A DNA stretch of 42,869 nt. It comes from Myxococcus dinghuensis. GTDB lineage: Bacteria > Myxococcota > Myxococcia > Myxococcales > Myxococcaceae. The notes beneath the pieces were generated by a model. The model was given only the letters and a program-made list of their open reading frames with translations, was not told the origin of the DNA and searched no databases. Where the stretch lies: contig NZ_JAKCFB010000061.1 of assembly GCF_024198235.1 (NCBI RefSeq), forward strand, positions 1-42,869, in the 5' to 3' direction. Positions 7,022 through 16,063 of the stretch are shown here, piece by piece; positions within the stretch are counted from its first letter, which is position 1, and the number at the start of each line of letters is the position of its first letter. Made by a program: the position numbers and the translations under genes.

Positions 7022-8995
7022 ATGTTCCGCCTCGTTCGTGTTCCGTTGTTCGCGGCGGGCCTCCTGGCCGCGGGTCTGCTGTCCTGCTCCGACTCCATGT
7101 TGGAGTCGAAGGTGGACCCGCTCTCGCAACTCGATGACCGGCTCACGCTGCAGGGCCGGGTCTGCACCCGCCCACCTTCACCGAGCGGCTTCCCGGTGAA
7201 GGTGGTGGTGGTCATCGACGAGTCCGGCAGCATGTGCGTCTCCGACCCGCCGGGCGCGCAGATGGACAGCGGCTTCTGCCAGCGCGCGGAGGTGCAGGCC
7301 ATCATCCCGCCGGGTGTCACGGAGCCGGCGCGCGTGCGCGCCCTCAAGCGCCTGGTGGCGCAGTTCCGTCAGGTGAACGCGCAGGGCGGCAACGTGCAGG
7401 TGTCCGTCGCCCCCTTCGAGACCAACGTCCGCAACGTCTGGCCGCCGAGCACCGCCAGCGAGCGCTTCGCCCGGCCGGACACCAACATCGACAGCTACAT
7501 CGAGGGCCTCCAGAGCCAGCTGGGCAAGGGCACCGACTACCAGGGCGCGCTGTCGTACGCCTACGGCGTCATCGCCTCCGACATCCAGAAGGTCTCCACG
7601 GAGAACCCGGAGCTGCTGCCTCGCACCCGCTACGTCGTCGTGTTCCTCACGGACGGCACGCCGTATCCGCGCTGCTCCGCGAACGACAACCTGAGCGTCT
7701 ACGCCAACCCGGACAACCCGGACCTGACGTGGGCGGACTCCATCGTGAGCTTCTGCAACGCCACGAACACGACGGACCAGATCGACGGGTTCGAGATCGG
7801 CACGGACCGCAACCAGAACTACCAGCTCTTCAGCTACGTGCGCCGGCTGATGGAGCTCAAGGACCAGTACAACGTGGGCGACCTGCGCATGCACACGGTG
7901 CTGCTCTTCAACCAGGAGGCGGTGCGCGCCTGCGGCCCCATCTGCCAGGAGATCTACGGCATCTACCCGGGCGTGCCGCAGGCCCAGTATCCGGAGGCTG
8001 CGAAGAAGATCGCCTCCTGGCTGCTCAAGCGCTTCGCGGAGATGGGCAACGGCGTCTACCAGGAGTTCAACGACACCAGTGAGATCTCCAACCTGGGGTT
8101 GGGCGCGCTGGACTACTCGTCGTTCGCCTCGCGCAACGTGATGAAGAGCCTGGTGGTGGAGTCGCTCAGCTCGATGCCTTCGCTGCAGTCGCGCATCGTG
8201 GACAGCGACGGGGACGGCGTCCCGGACGACCAGGACAACTCCGTGGTGCTGAAGACCAACCCCTTCCTGCGCGACAGCGACGGCGACTGCCTGGACGACG
8301 GCTTCGAGACGCGCCGCGCGGACCAGGGCTTCAAGGCGTCCAACCACCGCGACTCGCGTGGCTGCGACGTGCTCACGGCCCAGGGCACCTGCCAGTGCCG
8401 CGACACGGACGGCGACGGCCTGTCCCAGTCCGCGGAGAACTTCCTGCGCACGAAGACGCAGTTGGTGGACAGCGACGGCGACGGCATGCCGGACAGCCTC
8501 GAGGCGCGCTGGGGGTTGGACCCGCTCACGCCCAACGTGGCGGGCCTGGACACGGACGGCGATGGGATTCCGGACGACCTGGAGCTGCGCTCCGGCTCCG
8601 ACCCGACCCGCCGCGACAAGGCCTTCTTCGACAAGTACGGCTACCAGTACGAGACGCGCATCGCCGAGGTCCGCCCCGACGGCAGCATCTGCTACGACTT
8701 CACCATCTCCAACCTGCAACTGGTCTCGCCGCAGGAGCGCTCGGGCGCGAAGCAGGGCTTCAACCTCTTCAACGTCTGGTTCGCCGAGGCGCCGGAGAGC
8801 GGCGTCGCCACGGACTACGGCGTCTGGACGAGCGCGTGCGCGTGGGCGCAGTACGCGCCGCCGTCCGTGCGCGTGCCGGTGGGGCCGGAGCTGACGTTCG
8901 CTGCGGGGGACTTCCGCACGACGAGCAACCTGCCGAATCCGTGGGATGACCAGAGGCGGTGCATCGGCACCACTCCTTCCGGGGAGACGCGATGA
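7022..8995 (+). CDS. VWA / TSP3 lipoprotein with intact MIDAS (paralogue 2)
   Basis: A 657-residue lipoprotein; lipobox AGLLSC puts Cys22 at the mature N-terminus. The VWA domain (residues ~57-375) has the MIDAS motif D66-E-S-G-S70 and a later FLTDGTP carrying the second Asp. Five TSP3-type repeats follow (~392-540, for example VDSDGDGVPDDQDN and LDTDGDGIPDDLELRSGSDP), then the C-terminal domain shared with its paralogues (GSICYDFTISNLQLV). VWA domains with a MIDAS bind ligands through Mg2+ or Mn2+, so a surface adhesin is likely. The architecture recalls the VWA lipoproteins of myxobacterial gliding (CglB, CglD), but orthology cannot be decided here. Start 7022 is chosen over 6992 and 7001 because AGGAGG (7006-7011) lies 10 nt upstream. 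Its stop overlaps the next start (ATGA). Confidence 0.88.
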   Translation: MFRLVRVPLFAAGLLAAGLLSCSDSMLESKVDPLSQLDDRLTLQGRVCTRPPSPSGFPVKVVVVIDESGSMCVSDPPGAQMDSGFCQRAEVQAIIPPGVTEPARVRALKRLVAQFRQVNAQGGNVQVSVAPFETNVRNVWPPSTASERFARPDTNIDSYIEGLQSQLGKGTDYQGALSYAYGVIASDIQKVSTENPELLPRTRYVVVFLTDGTPYPRCSANDNLSVYANPDNPDLTWADSIVSFCNATNTTDQIDGFEIGTDRNQNYQLFSYVRRLMELKDQYNVGDLRMHTVLLFNQEAVRACGPICQEIYGIYPGVPQAQYPEAAKKIASWLLKRFAEMGNGVYQEFNDTSEISNLGLGALDYSSFASRNVMKSLVVESLSSMPSLQSRIVDSDGDGVPDDQDNSVVLKTNPFLRDSDGDCLDDGFETRRADQGFKASNHRDSRGCDVLTAQGTCQCRDTDGDGLSQSAENFLRTKTQLVDSDGDGMPDSLEARWGLDPLTPNVAGLDTDGDGIPDDLELRSGSDPTRRDKAFFDKYGYQYETRIAEVRPDGSICYDFTISNLQLVSPQERSGAKQGFNLFNVWFAEAPESGVATDYGVWTSACAWAQYAPPSVRVPVGPELTFAAGDFRTTSNLPNPWDDQRRCIGTTPSGETR

Positions 8996-10743
8996 GAAGT
9001 GTGGGTGGACGGGTCCTGGCGGGCGTGGCCGCCGCGCTGGTGGTGGTGTTCGCCTGCACGGATACCTATCTGTACGACCCGCGTCGCGACACGGAGGTCC
9101 CCGTGGACCGGGCCATCGCGATCGAGGGGCGCTTCTGCACGGTCGGCTCCAACGAAGTGGTCCGCCCCATCAAGCTCGTGGTCGCCATGGACGCCTCCCA
9201 GTCCATGCGCGTGAGCGACCCGGACGGCGCGCGCGCCACCGCGCTGGTGGAGCTCATCGAGAACCTGCCGCAGGACCCGGAGGTGTACCTGGCCGTCGTC
9301 CTCTTCGCCGGCAGCACCACCGCGTTCCTCACCCAGGCGCCGGGCAACCCGCCCGAGGACGGCTTCGTCCAGGTGGCCACGCTGGACGACGCCGCGCGCC
9401 GCAAGCTCACCGAGCAACTGCTGACGTTCCGCAACCCCGACAACTCGCCCAACCGGGACTCGACGGACTTCGTCAAGCCGCTGTCGGACATCTACTCGCT
9501 CATCAACACGGACATCGCGCGCAGCCGCCTGTCGCCGGGCGGGCAGAACGCGCTGGCGCAGGCGCGCTACTCGGTCATCTTCCTGTCGGACGGCAAGCCC
9601 ACCAACAACCAGGACGCGGAGCTCATCGAGGGTGATGCGGTGGTGCGCATCCACCAACTGCGCGACCTGGTGGAGGAGGTGACGGTCAACACCGTCCACG
9701 TCTTCAACCCCACCCAGCCGATCGGCACCGGCTGTGACCTGTCCGGGGATGCGGGCTGCCCGCTGCTCATCATCAACCAGAACGCGGACCGCCTGGAGAA
9801 GATGGCGGGGCGGGGCGGCGGCAACTTCCGCGACTTCCGCAACAACGAGCCCATCAACTTCCTCGACTTCTCCTTCGGCCAGGTGCGCCGCACCTTCATC
9901 GTGAAGGAGGTCATCGCCTCCAACCTCTCCGCTGCTCCCGGAAGCCGTATCGAGGACGCGGACACGGACGGTGACGGCCTGTCCGACGCGCGCGAGGCGG
10001 AGATCGGCACCGACCCCAACAAGGTGGACACGGACGGCGACGGCTTCAGCGACGGCGTGGAGGTGTACTTCCGCGACCGTGGCGTCGACTTCAACCCCAT
10101 CCAGGTCGCGGACCCGGACGGCGGCGGGTTGGACAAGGGCTGCCCGCCGGCGCTGCGCGCCGTGGACACGGACTGCGACGGCCTCCTGGACTGCGACGAG
10201 CAGTTCATCGGCACCAACGCGTCGCTGGCGGACAGCGACCGCGACGGCGTGCCGGACGGCATCGAGTGGCGCGGCGGCACGCAGGGCTCCAGCAACGACC
10301 TGGACGAGGACCCGGACAACGACGGCCTGACGAGCCGCGAGGAGCTGCGGCTGCACTCCCACCCGCTCGAGGTCGACACCGCGAACCTGTCCGTGGACGG
10401 CTACCGGTACGCGTTCGAGGCGGAGGGGCCGCCGGACGAGCAGGGTCGCCAGTGCTACACGCTGCGCGTGGACAACGTGCTGCTGGTGCCCACGCTGCCC
10501 GCCGCGGACGACGCGGGAATCGTCACCCACGGCGCCGGTTACAACAACGTGGTCCTGTCCGTGGCCATGGTGCCCGCGGACGACCCCACCGCCCGAACCC
10601 TCGTGCGCACCTTCCGGGTGGACAACGTCCGCTACCCCGTGGGTGGCATCAAGTCCCCCGCCGACGGCGTCATCCGCGTGACGCCCGAGGACTTCGTCGA
10701 CGGCTGCCCCGGCCGCGTCGACGACCCGCCCCAGACGCCGTGA
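8992..10743 (+). CDS. VWA / TSP3 lipoprotein with intact MIDAS (paralogue 3)
   Basis: A 583-residue lipoprotein (VVVFAC, lipidated Cys22) overlapping the previous gene by ATGA, with GGGGAG upstream as ribosome site; translational coupling is likely. The MIDAS motif is D67-A-S-Q-S71, and the second metal Asp sits in FLSDGKP. Five TSP3-type repeats (residues ~320-470) begin with DTDGDGLSDAREAEIGTDP. The last ~110 residues are the shared C-terminal domain (GRQCYTLRVDNVLLVPTL). Tandem order, a common layout and the conserved Cys49 before the VWA domain show that it arose by duplication together with paralogues 1 and 2. Function is inferred to be calcium- and magnesium-dependent adhesion at the outer membrane; the ligand is unknown. 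Confidence 0.88.
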   Translation: MRSVGGRVLAGVAAALVVVFACTDTYLYDPRRDTEVPVDRAIAIEGRFCTVGSNEVVRPIKLVVAMDASQSMRVSDPDGARATALVELIENLPQDPEVYLAVVLFAGSTTAFLTQAPGNPPEDGFVQVATLDDAARRKLTEQLLTFRNPDNSPNRDSTDFVKPLSDIYSLINTDIARSRLSPGGQNALAQARYSVIFLSDGKPTNNQDAELIEGDAVVRIHQLRDLVEEVTVNTVHVFNPTQPIGTGCDLSGDAGCPLLIINQNADRLEKMAGRGGGNFRDFRNNEPINFLDFSFGQVRRTFIVKEVIASNLSAAPGSRIEDADTDGDGLSDAREAEIGTDPNKVDTDGDGFSDGVEVYFRDRGVDFNPIQVADPDGGGLDKGCPPALRAVDTDCDGLLDCDEQFIGTNASLADSDRDGVPDGIEWRGGTQGSSNDLDEDPDNDGLTSREELRLHSHPLEVDTANLSVDGYRYAFEAEGPPDEQGRQCYTLRVDNVLLVPTLPAADDAGIVTHGAGYNNVVLSVAMVPADDPTARTLVRTFRVDNVRYPVGGIKSPADGVIRVTPEDFVDGCPGRVDDPPQTP

Positions 10744-10757
10744 GAGCTGACGCCATC

Positions 10758-13142
10758 ATGCCTACCTACGTCCGACTGTTGCCACTCGCGCTCCTGACCC
10801 TGGTCGCCTGTTCGTCCGGCGGGGACGACAAGGAGGACGCGGGCACGCCGCTGGTGGAGGACCTCTGCAACTCGCGCGAGGAGGCCCTGTCGCTGGCCGA
10901 GTGCGAGCTCAAGCCCGGCGTGGCGCTGGAGCGCCTGCTGGTGCTCGAGGGCGAGAAGCGCGAGGGCGACCAGGACTGGTACCGCATCGTGCTGCCCGCC
11001 AACACCAGCGCGCGCACGCTGCTCAACGTGAACGGCGCCTACCTGGCCTCCAGCACCGCGGTGCAGTTGTCCATCACCATCCTGGGCCCCCTCGCGGACG
11101 GCAAGGAGGGCGCGCTGGCGAAGAAGGACGACAAGCATGGTCAGGGCGCGCCGCGGCCGGTGGACATGGTGGTGCCGCTGCGCGACGACCTGGCGGGCAA
11201 GACGCTGCTGGTGCTGGTGCAGGACGCGCCGGACGTGGTGTCGCAGCCGAAGTTCGACGCGCGCAATCCCTACCGGTTGACGATGACCATCACGGAGAAC
11301 CCGGACGCGCACGAGCCCAACGACCTGCCCACGGCGGCCACGCCGCTGGCGCTGGGCGCGGGCACCGACGGGTTGGTGGCCACGACGACGGGCTACCTGG
11401 CCACGGACAACGACGTGGACCGCTACACGTTCGACCTGGCCGAGGGCAAGGTGGCCTACGTGCGCGTCACCGCGCCGGACCAGGGCTTCGTGCCCAACTG
11501 GCGCCTGTCCTACCAGTTGCTGCGCCCCGGCTTCCTGACGAAGGAGGAGAAGGAGGACGAGGGCGAGGTGCGGCCGCAGGTGCGCCCGGGCGTGCTGGCC
11601 ACGGCGCGCAAGGTGAAGGCGGGGCGGGGCGGCAAGTGGATGCTGGTGGTGCGCGGCTACCGGGGCATCAGCGACCGGGACACGGCCGCCGGTGACATCC
11701 GGCAACCGTACGAGGTGGAGATTCGCGTCCTCGACGAGAAGGACCCGCAGGACGTCACGCTGCCGGGCAACGACACCGTCGCCACCGCGTTCGGCGCGGG
11801 GCTGGACGGCACCACGCCGGGCACGCCCCAGGCGGTGAGGACGTTCGAGGGCCGGCTGGCCTACCTCGCGGACCAGGACTGGTACTCGGTCCGGCTGCCG
11901 GCCTCCACCGTGCCCACGCGCCTGCGCTACCAGCTCACGCCGCTGGCGACGGGCGGGCGCTTCCCCGCGCTGCCGGACACGCCGGACCGTCAGGTGCTGG
12001 TGTTCAGGCTGGTGACGACGGCGGGCAATCTGGATGACTGGCGCAACACCTGCCTCAACGACAGCAAAGTGTGCCCGAAGGGCTTCTCGGAGAACCCGGA
12101 CATGACCTCGCTGGTGCGTGGTTTCTGCGAGCGCACCGACCTGCCCGCGCCCATGTGTCTGCACTCGCTGCGCGAGGAGGCCGCCAGCAACCCGGTCTTC
12201 GCCAACTTGAGCAACTTCGTCGGCGTGCTGCCGGTGCCCGCGCACACGGACAACATCACCTACTACTTCCTGGTCCAGGACGACGGCACGGACTGGGCGG
12301 ACGACAAGGACTACCGGCTGACGGTGTCGTGGCTGGAGGAGGACGCGGACGAGGTGGGCCGGTACGTGAGCGGCACCGAGCAGCCCGTGGTCCGGACGCT
12401 GGCGTCCACGAGCGCCTTCCCGTCGCCGCCCGACACGGCGGAGTTCTCCGTCTCCGGCAAGCTGTCCCACGGCTTCGGCCGGCTGCGCAACGGCGAGGAC
12501 CGCGTCAACGGCCGCGGCGTGCGCGGGCCCATGGACTATGACGCCGTGCCCTCGGACGTGGACTCGTACGAGTTCACCCTCCCGGACGTCCCCGCTCCGG
12601 AGGACCGGGCGTGGCTGGTGCAGTGGGAGGTGGAGAAGGTCCCCGACTCGGGCACGCCGCACGGGCTCGCGCTCGACCTGACCTTCTGTGATGGCGACGC
12701 GACGGCGGACGGGGGCGTGTCCGACGGAGGCTGCGTGGCGGTGAAGACGGGCAGCCGCAATCAATCCCTCACACTGGGCTACCGCTCGGACGCGCTGCGC
12801 GCCTGGCACACGCCGGCCAATGCCTCCGTGAACAGCCTCATGCCGCTGTACACGCTGGAGGAGCGCCCCAACTCCACCGTCGTCACGCTGGCGCCGTATG
12901 CCTGCGGCTGCCTGGAGCCTCGCTTCATCCGCGGCAAGAAGATGCGCGTGGACGTCTCCGCCGCGGAGCGCACGTCCTACGAGTCGGTGAACTACACGCT
13001 GCGCACCGCCTACGCGCCGTATCCCCAGAAGTACACGCTCGACGGCGGCACGGAGGTGTCGTGCCCCATGGCGGGCGCCGACGCCGGGACTCCGGACGGG
13101 GGCGGCACCGCGGCGAACTGTGTGTTCACCCGTCAGCCGTGA
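10758..13142 (+). CDS. large lipoprotein with PPC-like beta-sandwich domains
   Basis: A 794-residue lipoprotein (TLVACSSGG, lipidated Cys18). It contains several segments typical of bacterial pre-peptidase C-terminal (PPC) domains: DQDWYRIVLP near residue 71, EPNDLPTAATPL near 185 with DVDRYTFDL after it, and DQDWYSVRLP near 372. No protease domain is visible, so this is probably a binding or structural surface protein. The C-terminal part is rich in Gly/Asp/Cys (DGDATADGGVSDGGC and later ADAGTPDGGG). It starts 14 nt after the third VWA paralogue with only a weak ribosome site (GAGAG), consistent with being last in the operon. A hairpin at 13320-13339 is the probable end of transcription. Confidence 0.8.
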   Translation: MPTYVRLLPLALLTLVACSSGGDDKEDAGTPLVEDLCNSREEALSLAECELKPGVALERLLVLEGEKREGDQDWYRIVLPANTSARTLLNVNGAYLASSTAVQLSITILGPLADGKEGALAKKDDKHGQGAPRPVDMVVPLRDDLAGKTLLVLVQDAPDVVSQPKFDARNPYRLTMTITENPDAHEPNDLPTAATPLALGAGTDGLVATTTGYLATDNDVDRYTFDLAEGKVAYVRVTAPDQGFVPNWRLSYQLLRPGFLTKEEKEDEGEVRPQVRPGVLATARKVKAGRGGKWMLVVRGYRGISDRDTAAGDIRQPYEVEIRVLDEKDPQDVTLPGNDTVATAFGAGLDGTTPGTPQAVRTFEGRLAYLADQDWYSVRLPASTVPTRLRYQLTPLATGGRFPALPDTPDRQVLVFRLVTTAGNLDDWRNTCLNDSKVCPKGFSENPDMTSLVRGFCERTDLPAPMCLHSLREEAASNPVFANLSNFVGVLPVPAHTDNITYYFLVQDDGTDWADDKDYRLTVSWLEEDADEVGRYVSGTEQPVVRTLASTSAFPSPPDTAEFSVSGKLSHGFGRLRNGEDRVNGRGVRGPMDYDAVPSDVDSYEFTLPDVPAPEDRAWLVQWEVEKVPDSGTPHGLALDLTFCDGDATADGGVSDGGCVAVKTGSRNQSLTLGYRSDALRAWHTPANASVNSLMPLYTLEERPNSTVVTLAPYACGCLEPRFIRGKKMRVDVSAAERTSYESVNYTLRTAYAPYPQKYTLDGGTEVSCPMAGADAGTPDGGGTAANCVFTRQP

Positions 13143-13319
13143 GCCTCGCGAGCACGGGGCCCGCCACGCGGGCTCCGTGAGCACGCTTCGTCCCGGGAGC
13201 CCTCGCCTCGCGAGGCGCTCCGCGACGGGACTCCGCCGTCGCCATGGCTCCCGCGCCATGCGTCGTCGACGCGAGGTCTGGAAGGGGAACCCGCCTCCGG
13301 GGGGCGCCTGGCTTCAGGA

Positions 13320-13339
13320 CCTGACCGCTGTCGGTCAGG
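13320..13339. terminator. bidirectional hairpin between convergent genes
   Basis: CCTGACCG and CGGTCAGG form a perfect 8-bp stem with the loop CTGT. It lies in the 277-nt gap between the large lipoprotein and the convergent small lipoprotein and can serve both strands. There is no T-tract. I see nothing else in this gap. Confidence 0.55.
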
Positions 13340-13419
13340 GAGCCACGCGGCGGCCTCTCACGGCGGGGCGCGCAGCCGGGCGGGGACGTGAGGCCCACCA
13401 CCCGGCTGGCGGGACGCGC

Positions 13420-13854
13420 TCAGGGCTGGATGCCCAGCGCGTTGAGGGTGACGACCTTCTCCGGCAGGTTGCCCGCGTTGGACTTGATGGTGATGGAGCC
13501 GGTGTACTCGCGGGCCTCGCGGGGCTTGAAGCCCACCTCGATGAAGACGCGCTTGTTGGTGGCCACCTGGAGCGGCGTCCCCGGCGTGAAGCCCTCCGGG
13601 AGCTTGATGCGGAAGTCGCTGGGGCCGCTCAGGACGATGTCGGTGATTTCCAGCGTATCCTGGCCCTTGTTGGTCACCGAGACGGAGTTGAAGTTCTCCG
13701 TGCCGATGTACGTGCCGCTGCCGAACTCGCGGTTGAAAGCCATTTCATCGCGGTCGGTGATGATTTGCGGCGCCTTGGGGAATTCCTCGCTGCTTTCACC
13801 GCAGGCCGCGACGGAAAAGAGAATGATGGGGAGCCACGGGGTGTGCAGTCGCAT
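13420..13854 (-). CDS. small lipoprotein with ASH/Ig-like domain
   Basis: A 144-residue lipoprotein; FSVAAC gives Cys18 as lipidation site. The mature part is one beta-sandwich of the ASH/transthyretin-like kind often seen in secreted bacterial proteins: SVSVTNKGQDTLEITDIVLSGPSDF is the typical 'new-element' pattern, followed by FIEVGFKPREAREYTGSITI. Such domains are binding modules. GAGGAG lies 9 nt upstream of the ATG. It is divergent from the next gene with only 28 nt between the two starts, so its promoter must lie inside that gene or overlap its leader. Specific function unknown. Confidence 0.8.
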   Translation of the reverse strand: MRLHTPWLPIILFSVAACGESSEEFPKAPQIITDRDEMAFNREFGSGTYIGTENFNSVSVTNKGQDTLEITDIVLSGPSDFRIKLPEGFTPGTPLQVATNKRVFIEVGFKPREAREYTGSITIKSNAGNLPEKVVTLNALGIQP

Positions 13855-13882
13855 GGACGTCCACTCCTCGCTAGAGGGTCAG

Positions 13883-14392
13883 ATGATGATGAATGTTGTA
13901 ACAGTGTTTCGTCGTAAGGCCCAGCACGCAGCGGCAATTCTGTGCGTGGCATTGGCGGTGGGATGTGGGGACACGCGGGATGACTTCATCGGGCCGCGCG
14001 TGAAGGATTCGTGTGATGCCACCTGGCCGGTCTGCAACCGCATCGCCGGCTGCATCCTGGGCTCGGAGTCGTGGGCGGAGGGGCGCTTCCCCGGGCATGG
14101 GCAGTTCATCGTGCAGGTGCCGGAGGCCTCCACCGTCAAGGTGAGCTTCTTCCTGGACGAGGTGACGGCGGCGGGCGAGGAGACGGTCGTCCTCTTCCAC
14201 GAGGATGGCTGCCGCGCGCGCACCCGCAAGGCGACCGCGGGCCGCTCGGTGTTGGACCAGATGGAGAAGTTCGGTGTCTTCTCCCTGGAGGCGGACGTCA
14301 TCGGCGTGGGCGACCACCTCATCGAATTCGACTCGGACCTGCAGGGGCGCTACGCCGTGAAGGTGGACGTGGAGCCCCTGCGCGCGCGCTAG
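13883..14392 (+). CDS. small secreted lipoprotein with beta-sandwich, function unknown
   Basis: A 169-residue protein starting at the first of three consecutive ATG codons, with GAGGG just upstream. The signal peptide ends in LAVGC (Cys24), a likely lipobox. The first part of the mature chain has four Cys residues (DSCDATWPVCNRIAGC, then a later GCRAR), which may form disulfides. The rest alternates hydrophobic strands (FIVQVPEASTVKVSFFLDEV, RYAVKVDVEPL), similar in feel to PPC-like domains. I do not recognise a named family. Its TAG stop abuts the stop of the convergent GMC oxidoreductase with no bases between them. Confidence 0.75.
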   Translation: MMMNVVTVFRRKAQHAAAILCVALAVGCGDTRDDFIGPRVKDSCDATWPVCNRIAGCILGSESWAEGRFPGHGQFIVQVPEASTVKVSFFLDEVTAAGEETVVLFHEDGCRARTRKATAGRSVLDQMEKFGVFSLEADVIGVGDHLIEFDSDLQGRYAVKVDVEPLRAR

Positions 14393-16063
14393 CTAGCCCC
14401 CCGCGCGGGCGCCCGACTTGAGCGAGCGCACCAGGTGGTCCGCCACGCGGAAGCTGTTGGCGGCGATGGTGAGCGTGGAGGGCACACTGCCGCCGGTGGG
14501 CATGAAGCTGCCGTCCACCACGTAGAGGTTGGGCACCTCGTGGGCGCGGCAGTGCTTGTCGAGCACCGACGTCGCGGCGTCGTCCCCGAAGCGGCAGGTG
14601 CCGTGCTGGAGGATGGTCGTCTCGCCCGTGGTGTTGGTGCGCTTCACCTCGTCCGGCTCCAGCCGCAGCAGCACCTCCTCGCCGCGGTCGACGAGGAAGC
14701 GCGTGGCCACCAGGTCCAGCGGGTGGCGCTCCACGGTGATGGCCGCCACGGGGATGCCGAAGTGGTCCTTCACCCCCTGCTCCACGCCGACGTAGCTGCC
14801 GGGGGTGGGGAGGTACTCCGCGTACACCTCGAACTGGAGGATGCGTGAGTCGCGGTAGGCCCGCATCCGGTCCTTCAATTCCTTGCCGAAGACAGCGGAC
14901 GCCCCGCTGCCCGCCAACCCTGTCGCCGCGTGGATGGGATTGGGGTGCGTCCACATGAAGCCCAACGTGCCGCCCTTGCGGAAGCCGAAGCGCGTGTCAG
15001 GCATCAGGTAGAAGTCCTGGATGCTGCGGTTGACGAAGGGCCCCGGGTCCTTCAACCACGGGCGCTTGTCCGCCTGTTTCGACAGCCGGAACGTCGCCTG
15101 CGATTCGCCGAACGAGCTGAAGATGAGGTTCTTGCCCACCAGCCCGCTGCCGTTGGCGAGCCCCTGGGAGAAGCGGCTGGACGTGGAGTTGAGGAGCAGG
15201 CGCGCGCTCTCCACCGCCGTGCACGACACGACGATGACCTTGGCCGGCTGCTCCTGGGTGACCCCGTCCGGGTCCACGTAGACGACGCTGCGCGCGCGGC
15301 CCTTGCGGTCCACCTCCACCGTGCGGGCCATGCAGCCGGGGCGCACCTGCACGTTGCCGGTGGCGATGGCGGCGGGGATGAGGTTGGCGTTCGTCCCGCT
15401 CTTGGCCCCCATCTCGCAGCCGTAGCTGCCACACAGCGCGCAGTACGCACACGGCGCGCGCCCCTTGTACGGCCGGCTGATGATGCCGCGCGCGGTGGGC
15501 AGCGAGTGCCAGCCCATGGCCGCGCACGCCTTGTCGATTTCCCCCGCCACCGGATGCACGTCCAGTGCGGGCAGGGGATACGGACCGCTGCGGGGCTCGG
15601 CGAACGGGTGGGGCACCGCCTGTCCGGACACGCCCAGCTCCACCTCCGCCTTGTCGTAGAAGGGCGCCAGCTCCTCGTAGGAGATGGGCCAGTCCACGAC
15701 GGTGCTGCCGGGCACCGCGCCCAGCGTGCTGCGCAGCCGGAAGTCCACCGGCTTGAGCCGGTAGAAGAAGCCGCTCATGTGGACGGTGCCACCACCCACG
15801 CAGTTGGCCGTCCACGCCGCGGTGCTCCGCTCGTAGCGCTCCTTGGCGTTGCGCCGGATGAGGTGCGGCTCCTCCCACGGCAACGGCATGAAGAAGTTGC
15901 GGCGGCTGTTGAGGATTTCATCGTGGATGAAGTCCTGGGGCCGGTAGTGCGGCCCCTTCTCCAGCACGACGACCTTGAAGCCCGCGCGCCCCAGCTCCAG
16001 CGCCATGGGCGCGCCGCCCGCGCCGCTGCCGATGATGCAGATGTCGACCTCGGGCAGGCTCAC
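14393..16063 (-). CDS. GMC-family FAD oxidoreductase with four-Cys motif
   Basis: A 556-residue glucose-methanol-choline oxidoreductase. The Rossmann FAD motif is at residues 9-35 (GSGAGG at 12-17). C-terminal active-site signatures are present: HGTCRFG, VDGSFMPTGGSVPSTLTI and AANSFRVAD. A cluster C205-x2-C208-x2-C211-x4-C216 followed by GAK sits in the middle; similar Cys clusters occur in long-chain alcohol oxidases and in FAD glucose dehydrogenases, where they can bind an Fe-S cluster. The substrate is unknown. The GTG start overlaps the stop of the upstream small-subunit gene (GTGA), which favours it over a GTG nine codons earlier. No signal peptide is visible, so it may leave the cell together with its Tat-exported partner. 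Confidence 0.85.
   Translation of the reverse strand: MSLPEVDICIIGSGAGGAPMALELGRAGFKVVVLEKGPHYRPQDFIHDEILNSRRNFFMPLPWEEPHLIRRNAKERYERSTAAWTANCVGGGTVHMSGFFYRLKPVDFRLRSTLGAVPGSTVVDWPISYEELAPFYDKAEVELGVSGQAVPHPFAEPRSGPYPLPALDVHPVAGEIDKACAAMGWHSLPTARGIISRPYKGRAPCAYCALCGSYGCEMGAKSGTNANLIPAAIATGNVQVRPGCMARTVEVDRKGRARSVVYVDPDGVTQEQPAKVIVVSCTAVESARLLLNSTSSRFSQGLANGSGLVGKNLIFSSFGESQATFRLSKQADKRPWLKDPGPFVNRSIQDFYLMPDTRFGFRKGGTLGFMWTHPNPIHAATGLAGSGASAVFGKELKDRMRAYRDSRILQFEVYAEYLPTPGSYVGVEQGVKDHFGIPVAAITVERHPLDLVATRFLVDRGEEVLLRLEPDEVKRTNTTGETTILQHGTCRFGDDAATSVLDKHCRAHEVPNLYVVDGSFMPTGGSVPSTLTIAANSFRVADHLVRSLKSGARAGG

Noticed and set aside
7022..10743. Naming the VWA lipoproteins cglB or cglD
   Set aside because: Domain architecture is similar, but three tandem paralogues are present and orthology cannot be decided without alignment to the characterised proteins.
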